64,000 bases of DNA from Planctomycetota bacterium (GCA_029259745.1 JAJDEO010000042.1:62001-126000), one strand, 5' to 3'. Counted from the first letter of the stretch, positions 1-9,073 are shown. The notes: a model not told the origin generated them from the letters alone. A program made the numbers and translations.

Positions 1-55
1 TGCCGCGTTCACGTCGACGGCGGCACGTCGGCTTCCTCAACCGATTTCAGTCAGC

Positions 56-1927
56 ATGTCCACTCCTCTTGTGTTCAAGCTTGCGCTCGGGGTCTCTCTC
101 CTCGCATCCGCGCAAGCCCAAGAACTCCCTCCCTCGGGAATCTTCGGCGCGACATTCGTGTACGCCACATCGCCATCGGGGACTTCACAGCTCTACTCGA
201 TCGAACCGGCCACATCGGCGAGCCCCGTGCCGGTCGGTGCACCGGTTGCTGCCGTCCCCTCACGCTGGGCTCACCGACGCCGGACACTCGGTGCGCTCGA
301 GACGGCGATCTCTCACGCCCCACCCACGGTGCTCTTCACGCCGATGGGTGACTCGGTCGGGACGGGCGCCATCCACTTCGTCGATGGCCGCACGGGCACG
401 CCGCCCACCACCGCACTGATCTCGACGGGCAACCCCGCGGCCTATGACATCTTGGTCGCGCCGAACCTCAAGCAGGTCTTCACGGCCGAGGATGACGGCG
501 CCGGCAACACCGTCTTGCGCGGATTCTCGTATGCCGTGCCCGGAGCCCTGACGCCCACGAGCCCGCCGTCGCTCTCGCTCGCCGGTGCGCCCGCAGCCTA
601 CGTCAACCGCATGGGCTACGACCCGTTCGACCTCACCCTGCATGTGCCGACGGCCACGGGCATTCACATCATCGACGTCGCGAAGAATGCACCGCACATG
701 ACGATGCGTGCGTCCATCTCCAGCGCGCCCGCAGCCCCGAGCACGAACCCGGCGCGGTTCGATCGCAACGGGTCGTCGAGCTGGATCATCGGGACGTCCA
801 CCTTCGACAGCTCCGGCAGTCCGCTCGCCGCGGGACATCTGACGTGGAACGCCGCGGGCGGCTCGGAGGTCGGTGAGTTCGGAGCCGTCCCGAGCGCTCC
901 CGGAAAGGCGTGGATCCCGGCCGCGGGTTGTGAGGAACTCGCGGTCGTCGGCGACGGTGTCGACACGTTCGTCTACTACCTGCTGCGTGAGCCGGGCCCC
1001 GGCACGTTCTTCGTGAAGCCCGCAGCGATCGGCGTGATCCGATTGCTCGGTTCGTCGCCCAGCACCGTCGGAACGATCCTCTGTCCGGAGAACTGTGGGG
1101 AGCCCTTCGCGAATCCCGCGGTACACGGCACGCGGGTCGCGTTCGAGACGAGCTTCGGCCCGCCGTTCATCTTCACACCCGAAGACGGCGGCGAAAAAGT
1201 GAACGTGCTCTACTCGCCGCTCGATCCGCTCGGTTCCGGCGATGGTGTGCTCGGCGTCCCCGCTCCGCTCGGCGGTCGCATCAGCACGAAGGGGATGGAT
1301 CGCCCGCTGTGGAGCGCCGACGGGTCGCGGATCTTTGCTGCGACGAGTTGGTTCCCCGGTGCCCCGAACCCCGGAGTGCCCGGCCTGGAGGTGCTCGACG
1401 TCCCCGCGACCATCCCTCTCAACGAGTACGTGGCACCGCACACGGTCGTACCGCTCACGTCGTTCCCGAGCCAGTCGATCACATTCCCGAGCACGTTCCG
1501 GCCGGCCGTGCCGATCTTCGGGCCCGTGCTCGCGGACTACACGTTCGCAGGCCACGTGAGTCACGATCACATGGCGGCGTGTCTTGCGGCGCCGTTCGGG
1601 GAGATCGGGCAGGCGCAGGTCGGTGCGTTCACCCAGTCGGCGGCAATCCCGAACTTTCGAGCTGTGTTTCCCGCGACGTTCGACGACGCGACGTCCTCGA
1701 CGTTCCCGATCCCATCTTCGTTCGGCGCGCACCGCGTGGCATTCAACGTCTACGCCCAGTTCGGGCTCGCGGGGCTCGTCATGATCGCCTCTCACGACGA
1801 CGAGATCCTCGTCCAGCCCACTGGCTTCAACACGCTCGCCCCGTTCAGTGGCGAGCTGCCGATCGACGTCGTTCGGCTTCCCCTTCCGACTGGTTGGATC
1901 ACAACCACCGAGTTGTTGGCGCTCTGA
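56..1927 (+). CDS. secreted hypothetical protein, probable beta-propeller
   Basis: I do not recognise a named family. The 623-residue product starts with a Sec signal peptide: a hydrophobic stretch at residues 7-20 and a likely AQA-QE cleavage site near residue 22. The rest is rich in Gly, Pro, Ser and Thr with short beta-strand-like blocks. Phrases such as WSADGSRIFAAT and YSPLDPLGSGDGVLGV look like TolB/WD-type propeller blades. It is therefore probably exported and beta-rich, with no catalytic motif visible. The start at 56 is the only ATG that precedes the signal peptide. A strong hairpin follows the stop, so it is probably transcribed separately from the next gene. Confidence 0.75.
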   Translation: MSTPLVFKLALGVSLLASAQAQELPPSGIFGATFVYATSPSGTSQLYSIEPATSASPVPVGAPVAAVPSRWAHRRRTLGALETAISHAPPTVLFTPMGDSVGTGAIHFVDGRTGTPPTTALISTGNPAAYDILVAPNLKQVFTAEDDGAGNTVLRGFSYAVPGALTPTSPPSLSLAGAPAAYVNRMGYDPFDLTLHVPTATGIHIIDVAKNAPHMTMRASISSAPAAPSTNPARFDRNGSSSWIIGTSTFDSSGSPLAAGHLTWNAAGGSEVGEFGAVPSAPGKAWIPAAGCEELAVVGDGVDTFVYYLLREPGPGTFFVKPAAIGVIRLLGSSPSTVGTILCPENCGEPFANPAVHGTRVAFETSFGPPFIFTPEDGGEKVNVLYSPLDPLGSGDGVLGVPAPLGGRISTKGMDRPLWSADGSRIFAATSWFPGAPNPGVPGLEVLDVPATIPLNEYVAPHTVVPLTSFPSQSITFPSTFRPAVPIFGPVLADYTFAGHVSHDHMAACLAAPFGEIGQAQVGAFTQSAAIPNFRAVFPATFDDATSSTFPIPSSFGAHRVAFNVYAQFGLAGLVMIASHDDEILVQPTGFNTLAPFSGELPIDVVRLPLPTGWITTTELLAL

Positions 1928-1966
1928 TCGCTTCTTCGGCATCCACCGAGATGCGCCAACTCACCA

Positions 1967-1997
1967 GGGTGGCGGGTCGCCGAGCGGCCCGCCACCC
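1967..1997 (+). terminator. hairpin terminator after the first gene
   Basis: A 14-bp GC-rich stem (1967-1980 with 1984-1997) has one G-T wobble pair and a 3-nt CGA loop. It sits 40 bp after the stop at 1927. A pyrimidine-rich stretch follows rather than a clean T-run, so termination is inferred from stem strength and position. Confidence 0.5.
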
Positions 1998-2022
1998 ATC
2001 TACCCCCTTCGCGGAGCCTGAC

Positions 2023-3276
2023 ATGCGAACGTCCCTTCCAAGTGCCATCGTCGCAGTGATCCTCACCGTGCCCCTCGCGCCCGCGTCCGCCCACGATCAC
2101 ATCGTGGACGCCGCAGGGCTCGCCTCACCACACACCAACATCGCGGCGGCAATGGCGGTTGCTGCACCCGGCGACCGAATCCTGGTCATGCCGGGAGACT
2201 ACCCGGCGTTCCAGTTCAGTCGAGGCGTGCACATCCACGGGCTCGGCGACGGCCCGACAGACGTACGGATCGCGCGCGTCGACTACCACGTCTCGATCCC
2301 GTCGATCGGCTACGACACCTCGCTCACGAATGTCGAGATCGGATCGGCGCAGACACTCGGCGAGATCCCGATCAGCGGCAACGAACTTCCGCCTGGCGTC
2401 TTCGTCCTCGATGGGGTCATCGTGAACGGAGGCGTCTTCTTGGGGGGCGGTGACGACGGTTTCGCCGCGATGATCACGAACAGCGTCGTGCGAGCGGGAA
2501 GCGGTGAGGGCTTCGCTGGTGTCGCCGTCCACGTGGGTGGCGAGAACTGCCGCGTCGACATCGTCGACACGGCGATCTGGGCCTGGAACGACGATGTCAC
2601 CACCGGACACGGCGCCGGCGCCGGGCTGCGCCTCGTCGGCGGGACGCACGCCACGATCACCGATTCCCTCATCGTTGGCGGCGATGCAACGAGCATGCCC
2701 GGCAACGGCGGAAGTGCGATCGTCGATGGTGGTCCCGCTCACCCCGTCCACCTTCGCCTCGACGGCAACACGGCGGTGATCGGAGGTGACGCCTCCAACG
2801 GCGTGGGCGGTCACGCCGTCGACATCGCCGGCACGGTCTCACTCGGAGCCGCCGCGATCGTTCCCGGAACAGGTGTCCAGGACGGTGTCGGGTGGGCGAA
2901 CGCGGGGCCCACGGCGCTCCCCGTTTCGCTGCACCTCGAGACGACGCCCGCATTCTTTGCAGCCGAGCGAGGTGTCGCCATCGAGAGCGGCGACTCGTGG
3001 GGACTGCATCTTCCCGCAGGTCCGATGTCCGCGATTGCGCTGTCCTTCGACCTCGACGTTCCCGTTCCCCACACGGCGACTCCGTTCGCGAGCCCGTTCG
3101 TGCTCTTCTCGATCGGCTCGTCTCTCACGGTCGACATCCCCGCATCACCTGCCGGCCACGACATCCCTGGCGTCATGGTGTTTGCCCAAGGATGGGTTCG
3201 TGATCCGGCCTCGCACGTCCTGTTCGAGAGCAACCCTGTCGCTGCCCGCATCGACCTTCTCCCGGTGCTCCCATGA
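2023..3276 (+). CDS. secreted right-handed beta-helix-like protein
   Basis: The 417-residue exported protein has a signal peptide ending near residue 24 (ASA-HDH). It then runs into the usual opening of parallel beta-helix proteins: NIAAAMAVAAPGDRILVMPG followed by an IHGLG turn. Repeated short V/I-rich strands with Asn and Gly turns continue to about residue 290 (ITNSVVRAG, VDIVDTAIWAWN, ITDSLIVGG). The last ~100 residues form a separate beta-rich domain resembling the C-terminal domain of several other exoproteins in this window. The ATG at 2023 is chosen because the open frame upstream has no signal peptide. It overlaps the next gene by 4 bp (ATGA), so the two are probably co-translated. 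The ligand or substrate is unknown. Confidence 0.75.
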   Translation: MRTSLPSAIVAVILTVPLAPASAHDHIVDAAGLASPHTNIAAAMAVAAPGDRILVMPGDYPAFQFSRGVHIHGLGDGPTDVRIARVDYHVSIPSIGYDTSLTNVEIGSAQTLGEIPISGNELPPGVFVLDGVIVNGGVFLGGGDDGFAAMITNSVVRAGSGEGFAGVAVHVGGENCRVDIVDTAIWAWNDDVTTGHGAGAGLRLVGGTHATITDSLIVGGDATSMPGNGGSAIVDGGPAHPVHLRLDGNTAVIGGDASNGVGGHAVDIAGTVSLGAAAIVPGTGVQDGVGWANAGPTALPVSLHLETTPAFFAAERGVAIESGDSWGLHLPAGPMSAIALSFDLDVPVPHTATPFASPFVLFSIGSSLTVDIPASPAGHDIPGVMVFAQGWVRDPASHVLFESNPVAARIDLLPVLP

Positions 3277-4544
3277 TCGACACTTGGAAAGTCCTCGCGC
3301 TCCTCGCGTTCTCGTCGGTGACGACCATCACCGCCGGCGCGCAAGACCACGTCGTCCAGGTCATCGTCGTCGAGAGTGAGGTCGAGGAGTCTGATGCCGA
3401 GGAGAGTGACCCGGCCAAGAACGAGGTTCCACTCCCCGCCCTGGCAGGCTGGGATGCGTCGCTCGTCTACGAGAGTGACGTCGGCATCTGGACCGTCGGC
3501 ACGCTCGGGGCTTTCGAGGACTACGGCTGCCCCGAGGTCTTCGGTCTCGACGACAAAGGACGCTGCACGATCCTCGCGTCGTACAGCGGTAAGTGGACGC
3601 CGCATCAAACCGTGCACGACGTCAAGTGGCTCGGTGCCCTCGCACACGTCGACCTCACGCCGAGCGTCGAGGGCCCGGAGATCTACGTCGGCGGTCAACG
3701 AGGCAACCTCTACCAGATCGTGATGTACGACGACCGCACGTGCGACACGCGTGTCATCGCGCGGTTTCCCGGTGAGGAGATCCACGCGCTCGTCGGCGGT
3801 GACCTCGCACCCGAGACCGAGGGGGCCGAGCTGCTCGTGTTCGCACGATCGGGACGCGTGTGGCTTGGCCGCTCGGACGACGGCGAAGTTCGACTGCACC
3901 CCTTCGACGACGTCGGTGCGCGCATTCGCCAGGCCACGCTGCTGCCTTCGCCGGAGCCCGTGCGTCCGCGGATCGCAGCGGCATGTCGCTGTGGCGAACT
4001 GTTCCTCTTTCAGGTCGGTCGCGACGGTCTCGAACGCGCGGTGATCGCGTCGGAGCCGATGGGACTGGGTCGTCTCGCCGTCGCGCCGGAATCGACGCCA
4101 CGGCACACGATCCTCTACGTCACGCGCGACGATGGGGTCATCCTTCGCTTCGAGGAGAACCGGGCGACCGAAGCCTGGGATCGCGAGATCGTCTATGCGG
4201 GCCCACAGGGCCCACGCGGACTCGTCGCAGGGCGTTTCTCGAGCAACACCTCTGCTGAAACGATCGCGACGTTCGGGTACAGCGGAAAGGTTCAACTGCT
4301 GTCACGCGTGAAGGGTGGACCGTGGTCGGCCGAGACGATCTTCGAGGATCGCGACAAGGGGCACTGGCTCGAAGCAGCTGAGCTCGACGGACGAAATGCG
4401 ACCGATGAGCTCCTCGCCTCGGGCTACGGCGGCCGCGTCGTGCTGCTTTCACGTCCACCGGCCTACGGCTTGCCGGATGTCCCCGTCGACCCTGATCTCG
4501 ATCCCGAGCCCGCCAAGACGAACGGAGACGTTGCCGCGCGCTGA
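3273..4544 (+). CDS. secreted beta-propeller-like protein, acidic N-terminal linker
   Basis: The 423-residue protein has a signal peptide (hydrophobic residues 7-22, AGA-QD cleavage). A very acidic linker follows at about residues 33-47 (alternating Glu, Asp, Ser and Val). The remainder looks like repeated propeller blades, each holding a G-x-x-x-x-V/I-x-L-x strand pair: EIYVGGQRGNLYQIV, ELLVFARSGRVWLG, ILYVTRDDGVILRFE, TIATFGYSGKVQLL, LLASGYGGRVVLLSR. That makes about five to seven blades. No enzyme motif is visible. The start overlaps the stop of the preceding beta-helix gene, so the pair is likely one translation unit and may act together at the cell surface. Confidence 0.7.
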   Translation: MIDTWKVLALLAFSSVTTITAGAQDHVVQVIVVESEVEESDAEESDPAKNEVPLPALAGWDASLVYESDVGIWTVGTLGAFEDYGCPEVFGLDDKGRCTILASYSGKWTPHQTVHDVKWLGALAHVDLTPSVEGPEIYVGGQRGNLYQIVMYDDRTCDTRVIARFPGEEIHALVGGDLAPETEGAELLVFARSGRVWLGRSDDGEVRLHPFDDVGARIRQATLLPSPEPVRPRIAAACRCGELFLFQVGRDGLERAVIASEPMGLGRLAVAPESTPRHTILYVTRDDGVILRFEENRATEAWDREIVYAGPQGPRGLVAGRFSSNTSAETIATFGYSGKVQLLSRVKGGPWSAETIFEDRDKGHWLEAAELDGRNATDELLASGYGGRVVLLSRPPAYGLPDVPVDPDLDPEPAKTNGDVAAR

Positions 4545-4677
4545 ACCCCTCGAGAGCGGAGACGCAGCGGTCGCTCCTTCGAGGTCATCACCCGGCCGGC
4601 CCTCACCAGCACCCGGCAGGCTCGCGTTCACGAATGCGCCAGACCTCGATGCAGGAGACCGATCTACACTCGGGCGC

Positions 4678-6078
4678 ATGAAACCCATCGCGCTCGCATC
4701 CCTCGCCACGCTCGCACTCGTCTCCGGTCCCGTTTACACGCAGGACGCAGCGACCACCGAGCTCGCCCTGCCGCGCTACGCGGACGTCGTCGACGCGCAG
4801 GCCGGGATCCTTGTTGAAGCCGGCGTCGTTCCCGCGCTCGTCGTCGGGATCGTTCGTGACGGGGTGCGGGAGTATCACAGCTACGGGACGTTCTCGTCCG
4901 ACGACGCGCGTGTTCCCGATGAGCACACGCTGTTCGAGATCGGGTCGATCACGAAGACGTTCACGGCCGCGTTGCTCGCCGAGGGTCAGGTGCGCGGGGA
5001 ACTCGCCATCGATGATCTGCTCGGTGCGCATCTTCCTGACGGGATCGAACCGCCGACGCATGGCGATGTGCAGCCGACGTTGGGGCAGCTCTCCGATCAC
5101 ACGGCGGGGTTCGCCGCGCTCCCCACGAACTTCGGGATGACGTCTCTCGATGATCCCTACGCGCTCTACACCGAAGAGTTGCTCTGGGAGTTCCTCGACG
5201 GGCACACGCTGCAGCGCGCGCCGGGCGAACTCTACGAGTACAGCAATCTCGCCGTGGGACTGCTCGGGACCGTCGTCGCCCGTGCTGCCGGGCGCACGTT
5301 TCCCGAACTCGTCGCGTCGCGGATCACGGGGCCCTTGGAGATGCCCGACACGGTCGTCGAGCTGAGCGACGACCAGGCGTCTCGCTTTGCACCGCCGCAC
5401 CAGGCCGGTGGCGCGCCGTCGTCGAACTGGCACTTCCAAGCGCTCGCAGGGGCCGGGGCGCTGCGCTCGACCGCCGTCGACATGCTGACCTGGGCCGAGG
5501 CTCAGATGGACACCGCCGCCTCGCCGCTGCCCGAGGCACTCCCGCTCACGCATGCCCCGCGCAAGAAGCTGCCCGCCGGGCCGACGAGCGTCGCGCTCGG
5601 CTGGCACATCGCCGGCGATCGCAACACGCTGCTGCACAGCGGCGGCACGAACGGCTATCGCACGGCGCTGTTCGTCTCGCCCAAGCTCGACGTCGCCGTC
5701 ATCGTGCTCGCCAACGCCACCGAGGAGCGCATCTCCCTCGTGGCAGAGAAGATCCTCACGGGGATCATGGGCGGCTCACCGGAACCGATCGCCCTCAAGC
5801 ACACCGTGACGCTGACGACCGAGCAGGTCGCCCCGCTCGTCGGCAGCTACAGCAATCCGTTCGTCGGCACGCTCGTCGTCACGGCCGAAGGCTCCCGGCT
5901 CTACGCCAAGCTCGGCCCGCAGGACGCCTACGAAGTGTTCCCGACCTCGGCGACGCGATTCTTCTACCGCATCGTCCCCGCCGAGCTCCGCTTCGAACTC
6001 GAAGACGACAATCCAGCCGGAACGCTGACGCTGTACCAAGGCGGACAGGAGCTGAAGTTCACGCGCGTCGCGCCCTGA
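4678..6078 (+). CDS. serine hydrolase, class C beta-lactamase/penicillin-binding fold
   Basis: The 466-residue exported protein has a signal peptide in residues 1-22. It carries all three motifs of the beta-lactamase/transpeptidase-like serine hydrolase family: Ser90-x-x-Lys93 (SITK, nucleophile and general base), Tyr188-Ser-Asn190, and His320-Ser-Gly-Gly in the KTG position. After residue 380 a small beta domain follows (LVGSYSNPF onward), as in many EstB/PBP4*-like relatives. Family members are esterases, D-amino-acid peptidases or beta-lactamases, and the substrate cannot be read from sequence. The ATG at 4678 is preferred over longer frames because the signal peptide starts there. TACACT lies just upstream and could be a -10 box. 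Confidence 0.88.
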   Translation: MKPIALASLATLALVSGPVYTQDAATTELALPRYADVVDAQAGILVEAGVVPALVVGIVRDGVREYHSYGTFSSDDARVPDEHTLFEIGSITKTFTAALLAEGQVRGELAIDDLLGAHLPDGIEPPTHGDVQPTLGQLSDHTAGFAALPTNFGMTSLDDPYALYTEELLWEFLDGHTLQRAPGELYEYSNLAVGLLGTVVARAAGRTFPELVASRITGPLEMPDTVVELSDDQASRFAPPHQAGGAPSSNWHFQALAGAGALRSTAVDMLTWAEAQMDTAASPLPEALPLTHAPRKKLPAGPTSVALGWHIAGDRNTLLHSGGTNGYRTALFVSPKLDVAVIVLANATEERISLVAEKILTGIMGGSPEPIALKHTVTLTTEQVAPLVGSYSNPFVGTLVVTAEGSRLYAKLGPQDAYEVFPTSATRFFYRIVPAELRFELEDDNPAGTLTLYQGGQELKFTRVAP

Positions 6079-6193
6079 GGCCAGCGCGCGCCGAGCGGCA
6101 CGCATGACACGGCCGTCAGGACACCGAAGCGTCAGTCAAGAGGGCGTGCTCGCCGCCCGAAGAGTCGGGTTCTTCCCTGAACCCCGGATCGCC

Positions 6194-6721
6194 ATGACGC
6201 CGATGTCGACCTTTCAAACGACGCGCCTCACGTTCGGTGAGATGACGCTCCTCGAAGATGATCTCGTCGAGGTCGTCGTCGATGACGGGATCGAGATGGA
6301 CGTCGACATGGTGCGCGAGTACCACCGCACGCTCACATCGATCGCCAAGCCGCCCTTCCGGCTGCTCGTCAACAAGCGCAACCGCTACTCGTACACCTTC
6401 GAGGCGCAGCTCGGCCTCGTCGACATCCCGAACATGGGCGCGATCGCGGTTCTCAGTCGACGCCTCGAAACGATCCGCACGACGCGCGCGCTCGCGACCC
6501 TGCCGCGCGTCCGGCCTTGGCACCTGCGGATCTTCCAAGATCGCCGCGTCGCGCTGATGTGGCTCGCGCGTCACAAGGGTGGCTACGCCTGTGCTCTGGA
6601 TTCATTCCTGACGGCCGAGCACCCTTCGGCCTCCGCTGCCCCGTCTCAGTCGAGGCGCTTGAGCACCGTCACCACGGGACGCACCGGCAGCGTGCGCTCG
6701 GCGGCGCGTCCCAGCGGATAG
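6194..6721 (+). CDS. STAS/SEC14-like domain protein (DUF7793-like)
   Basis: This is a 175-residue cytoplasmic protein. Residues 4-135 match, from memory, a family best known from Bacteroidota and annotated as STAS/SEC14-domain or DUF7793. It has an opening beta-hairpin (LTFGEMTLLEDDLVEVVVDD), then IEMDVDMVREYH, the conserved LLVNKRNRYSYTFEAQ, and an IFQDRRVALMWL helix near the end. The last ~30 residues are Ser/Arg-rich and lie over the 3' end of the convergent gene (76-bp overlap), so the native stop region may be recent. The start could also be the ATG at 6203. The function is unknown; STAS relatives act as regulatory switches or ligand binders. Confidence 0.7.
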   Translation: MTPMSTFQTTRLTFGEMTLLEDDLVEVVVDDGIEMDVDMVREYHRTLTSIAKPPFRLLVNKRNRYSYTFEAQLGLVDIPNMGAIAVLSRRLETIRTTRALATLPRVRPWHLRIFQDRRVALMWLARHKGGYACALDSFLTAEHPSASAAPSQSRRLSTVTTGRTGSVRSAARPSG

Positions 6722-8319
6722 CCGAACACCCCCATCACTTCGTACATGCCCTCGAGGTGATGACCGATCGGCGGCGGCTCGGGGCGTGGCTGCGCGGCGC
6801 CCGAAGGAGCGTCCATCGAGAAGTCCATGATCAGCACGGCTTCGGGACGCTTGTCCACGGGCAGCGCGCGGAAGCGCATGAGCCGAAAAGGCATGGCCTC
6901 GAGCCCGACGGGGTCGACGTGCCAGCGAATCGGATCGATCGGCGGCGGGTGGTGCGCCGCGGCGGCGAGCACGACGACGTGGCTGCCCTCGGGAATGATT
7001 CCCTGCGTGAAGGCGGCCGCGGCGTTGCGCGGTGACTCGTGCAGCACGCGCCCCGCTGCGATGTCGAAGGCGCCCGTGCGTTCACCGTCGAGCACGACGA
7101 CGGCCGCGAGCGCGAGGCATGCCGGAAGTCGTCCGCGCCAACCGGCCAGCTCGGCAGTGCGCGCGATCGCCACCGCGGCCATCACCGTCATCATCGCGTA
7201 GGGCAGGAGCAGAAAGCGCGAGAAGGCGAAGCGGATCGGCAGGACGAAGAAGACGACCGGCGCCAGGAGAGCGAGGAGGACGACCCAGGCACGCATCGTG
7301 CTCGCCGCCTCGCCGTCACGACGTGCGGCGCGGACCGCGAGGACGAGACCGGCGAGCCCCGCGAGTGGCACGACGTGTCCGATCGAGATCGCCGTCGTCG
7401 TGGCGATATGACGCGCAAGCTGTAGCCAGCCCGTCATCGACGTCGGCTCGAAACGCGGCACCGTGTCAACGCCACTCGACACGATGTATGCCACGTGCAG
7501 CTTCCACGTCTCGAAGTTGACCACCATCCCCGACGCGACGGCGTACACACCGAACGCCACGAGCGTGGCCGCCAACGCACGCAGCGGCCCGTGCGATCGC
7601 CAGCCGGCAACGAAGAGCACGATGCCGAGCACGTAGGCCGGGTCTTTCGTGGCCACGGCGAGTCCGACGCAGATCGCGGCGGCGAACACGCGCGGCGTCT
7701 CTCTGGCGAGCAACGCGACAGCGGTCACCGACAGGGCCAGGACCAGCGCGTCGACGTTCGTGGACAAGGCGTGATACAGCACGACGTTCGAGGCGCCGAA
7801 CGCGCCCGCGGCGATGAACGCGGCGCCGAACGCCGTCGCCCGCGAAGCCCCGAGTCGCTGCGCCCAGGACGCCGCGCAACCTGCCAGCACAGCCACGACC
7901 CACGCCATCGCCACCGTCGAGACCATGCGGATGAGCCGCGTGGCTGCGGCATGCTGCGGCTCGAGCGTGACGGTGTTCACGCGATCGGCGGCCTCGTACA
8001 TCCCCAGATACGGTTGAGCCGCGTCGACGAAGTCCGGCTCGAGCAGCACGAGCAACCCACCCGCAAACCACGACGCCAGCGGCGGGTACTTGTCGTGGAA
8101 CCCCTGCCCAGGGGCATAGGCGGTTTCCCAGGCCTCGATCGCGCGCAGCGGGAACACGCCATCGACCTCCGCGATCGTCCCCGCGAGATGTGGCAGCTCG
8201 GGGCCGAAGAACGTCACGACGAGCCAATACAGCACGCCGACGAGGGCTCCGAAGAGCCTCGCGCGGCCGCCGCGCGTCGCACCTCCTGGAGGTGGGGATA
8301 TGCCGCTATCGCCGATCAT
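6646..8319 (-). CDS. polytopic membrane protein, GT-C (ArnT/PMT-like) glycosyltransferase family
   Basis: The 557-residue integral membrane protein has about ten hydrophobic segments. The first is residues 25-38. An acidic loop follows (AEVDGVFPLRA) and then the FHDKYPPLASWFAGG motif, which is the layout of GT-C lipid-linked-sugar transferases such as the ArnT/PMT/GT39 group, where the first loop holds the catalytic acidic residues. A soluble C-terminal domain of ~100 residues follows. The start at 8319 gives a short cytoplasmic N-terminus; the open frame continues upstream to 8439 but with Arg-rich, non-membrane sequence. It is divergent from the pilin cluster, which makes a role in glycosylating surface proteins possible but unproven. 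Confidence 0.7.
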   Translation of the reverse strand: MIGDSGISPPPGGATRGGRARLFGALVGVLYWLVVTFFGPELPHLAGTIAEVDGVFPLRAIEAWETAYAPGQGFHDKYPPLASWFAGGLLVLLEPDFVDAAQPYLGMYEAADRVNTVTLEPQHAAATRLIRMVSTVAMAWVVAVLAGCAASWAQRLGASRATAFGAAFIAAGAFGASNVVLYHALSTNVDALVLALSVTAVALLARETPRVFAAAICVGLAVATKDPAYVLGIVLFVAGWRSHGPLRALAATLVAFGVYAVASGMVVNFETWKLHVAYIVSSGVDTVPRFEPTSMTGWLQLARHIATTTAISIGHVVPLAGLAGLVLAVRAARRDGEAASTMRAWVVLLALLAPVVFFVLPIRFAFSRFLLLPYAMMTVMAAVAIARTAELAGWRGRLPACLALAAVVVLDGERTGAFDIAAGRVLHESPRNAAAAFTQGIIPEGSHVVVLAAAAHHPPPIDPIRWHVDPVGLEAMPFRLMRFRALPVDKRPEAVLIMDFSMDAPSGAAQPRPEPPPIGHHLEGMYEVMGVFGYPLGRAAERTLPVRPVVTVLKRLD

Positions 8320-8413
8320 TCCGCCTATCGAAGCATTTTCCAGTTCTCGCTCAACTGCCGACCTAACCAAGTCGATAGCCCTCCTCGTGCCACGGCGTGT
8401 GCCGTCGGCTCTG

Positions 8414-8430
8414 TTTCGAATCACTCGAAA
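8414..8430. promoter_or_regulatory. perfect inverted repeat, possible operator
   Basis: TTTCGA-N5-TCGAAA is a perfect 6-bp inverted repeat with a 5-nt spacer. It lies in the 200-bp divergent interval between the GT-C gene and the first pilin gene, 90 bp before the pilin start. The spacing and symmetry suit a dimeric regulator. No regulator for it is known. Confidence 0.35.
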
Positions 8431-8508
8431 TCGCCTCATCCACTGTCAAGTGACCGTGGGCGTGAGTCGACAAGGCAAAGATCGCCGTCCACTCCGTTTT
8501 GAATCAAC

Positions 8509-8514
8509 AAGGAG
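8509..8514 (+). promoter_or_regulatory. Shine-Dalgarno site of the major pilin gene
   Basis: AAGGAG lies 5 nt before the ATG at 8520. It is one of the best ribosome-binding sites in the window, fitting a highly expressed pilin. It decides for the start at 8520 over the in-frame ATT/ATG-like codons upstream. Confidence 0.75.
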
Positions 8515-8519
8515 CACCC

Positions 8520-8975
8520 ATGTTGAAGAATCGCCGCCGCCAGTCTGGTTTCACGCTGGTCGAGCTTCTGATCGTCGTGATCATCCTCGGCATTCTTGCC
8601 GCAGTCGTGATCCCGCAGTTCAACACCGCATCGTCCGAAGCCAAGGAATCCGCACTCGTCTCCAACCTGGCAACCATCCGCCAGGCGGTCGAGCTGTACA
8701 AGGTCCAGCACGACGACGAGTTCCCCCCTCTTGCCACCTTCGTCGAACAGATGACCTCATCGACAGACGAGGATGGTGACACCGCCGGTACCAAGTACGG
8801 CCCGTACATCCGCAACTCGTTCCCGACAAACCCGATCAACGGTGAGTCGGACGTGATCACGCTTGCCGCTGCCGCGAACGACGCGAGCGGTTGGCAGTAC
8901 GACGAAGGCACGGGTGAGTTCCGTTCGAGTGCGGCCGGCACCGGTCCCTCGGGCACCGCTTACTTCGATCTCTGA
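8520..8975 (+). CDS. type IV major pilin / type II pseudopilin (GspG-like)
   Basis: The 151-residue prepilin has a short basic leader (MLKNRRRQSG) and the canonical prepilin peptidase site G10-F11-TLVE, with the invariant Glu at mature position 5. A hydrophobic assembly helix runs to about residue 33, followed by the usual PQF and Ser/Ala/Glu-rich stalk. The globular part carries DEDGDTAGTKYGPYI and ends in GTGPSGTAYFDL, a signature shared with three nearby genes. After cleavage and N-methylation it would polymerise into a pilus or pseudopilus. It is probably transcribed alone or at the head of the cluster. A terminator-like hairpin with a T-rich tail follows 60 bp later. Confidence 0.92.
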   Translation: MLKNRRRQSGFTLVELLIVVIILGILAAVVIPQFNTASSEAKESALVSNLATIRQAVELYKVQHDDEFPPLATFVEQMTSSTDEDGDTAGTKYGPYIRNSFPTNPINGESDVITLAAAANDASGWQYDEGTGEFRSSAAGTGPSGTAYFDL

Positions 8976-9034
8976 TCGTCTTGATCTGATCGTCTCTGAC
9001 GGTCAGCCACGCGGAAGCACAAGCGTGTGAAGAC

Positions 9035-9073
9035 AGCCGCCGGGCGCCCTGCGCTCGGCGGCTGCTTTCATTT
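9035..9073 (+). terminator. hairpin with T-rich tail after the first pilin gene
   Basis: An 8-bp perfect stem (9035-9042 with 9056-9063) has a 13-nt GC-rich loop that can pair further. GCTTTCATTT follows. It is a plausible intrinsic or partial terminator that would raise first-pilin transcript over the downstream pilin genes. Confidence 0.55.

Noticed and set aside
260..1942. 560-codon open frame on the minus strand
   Set aside because: It is antisense to the signal-peptide protein at 56-1927; Arg-rich, no start signal.
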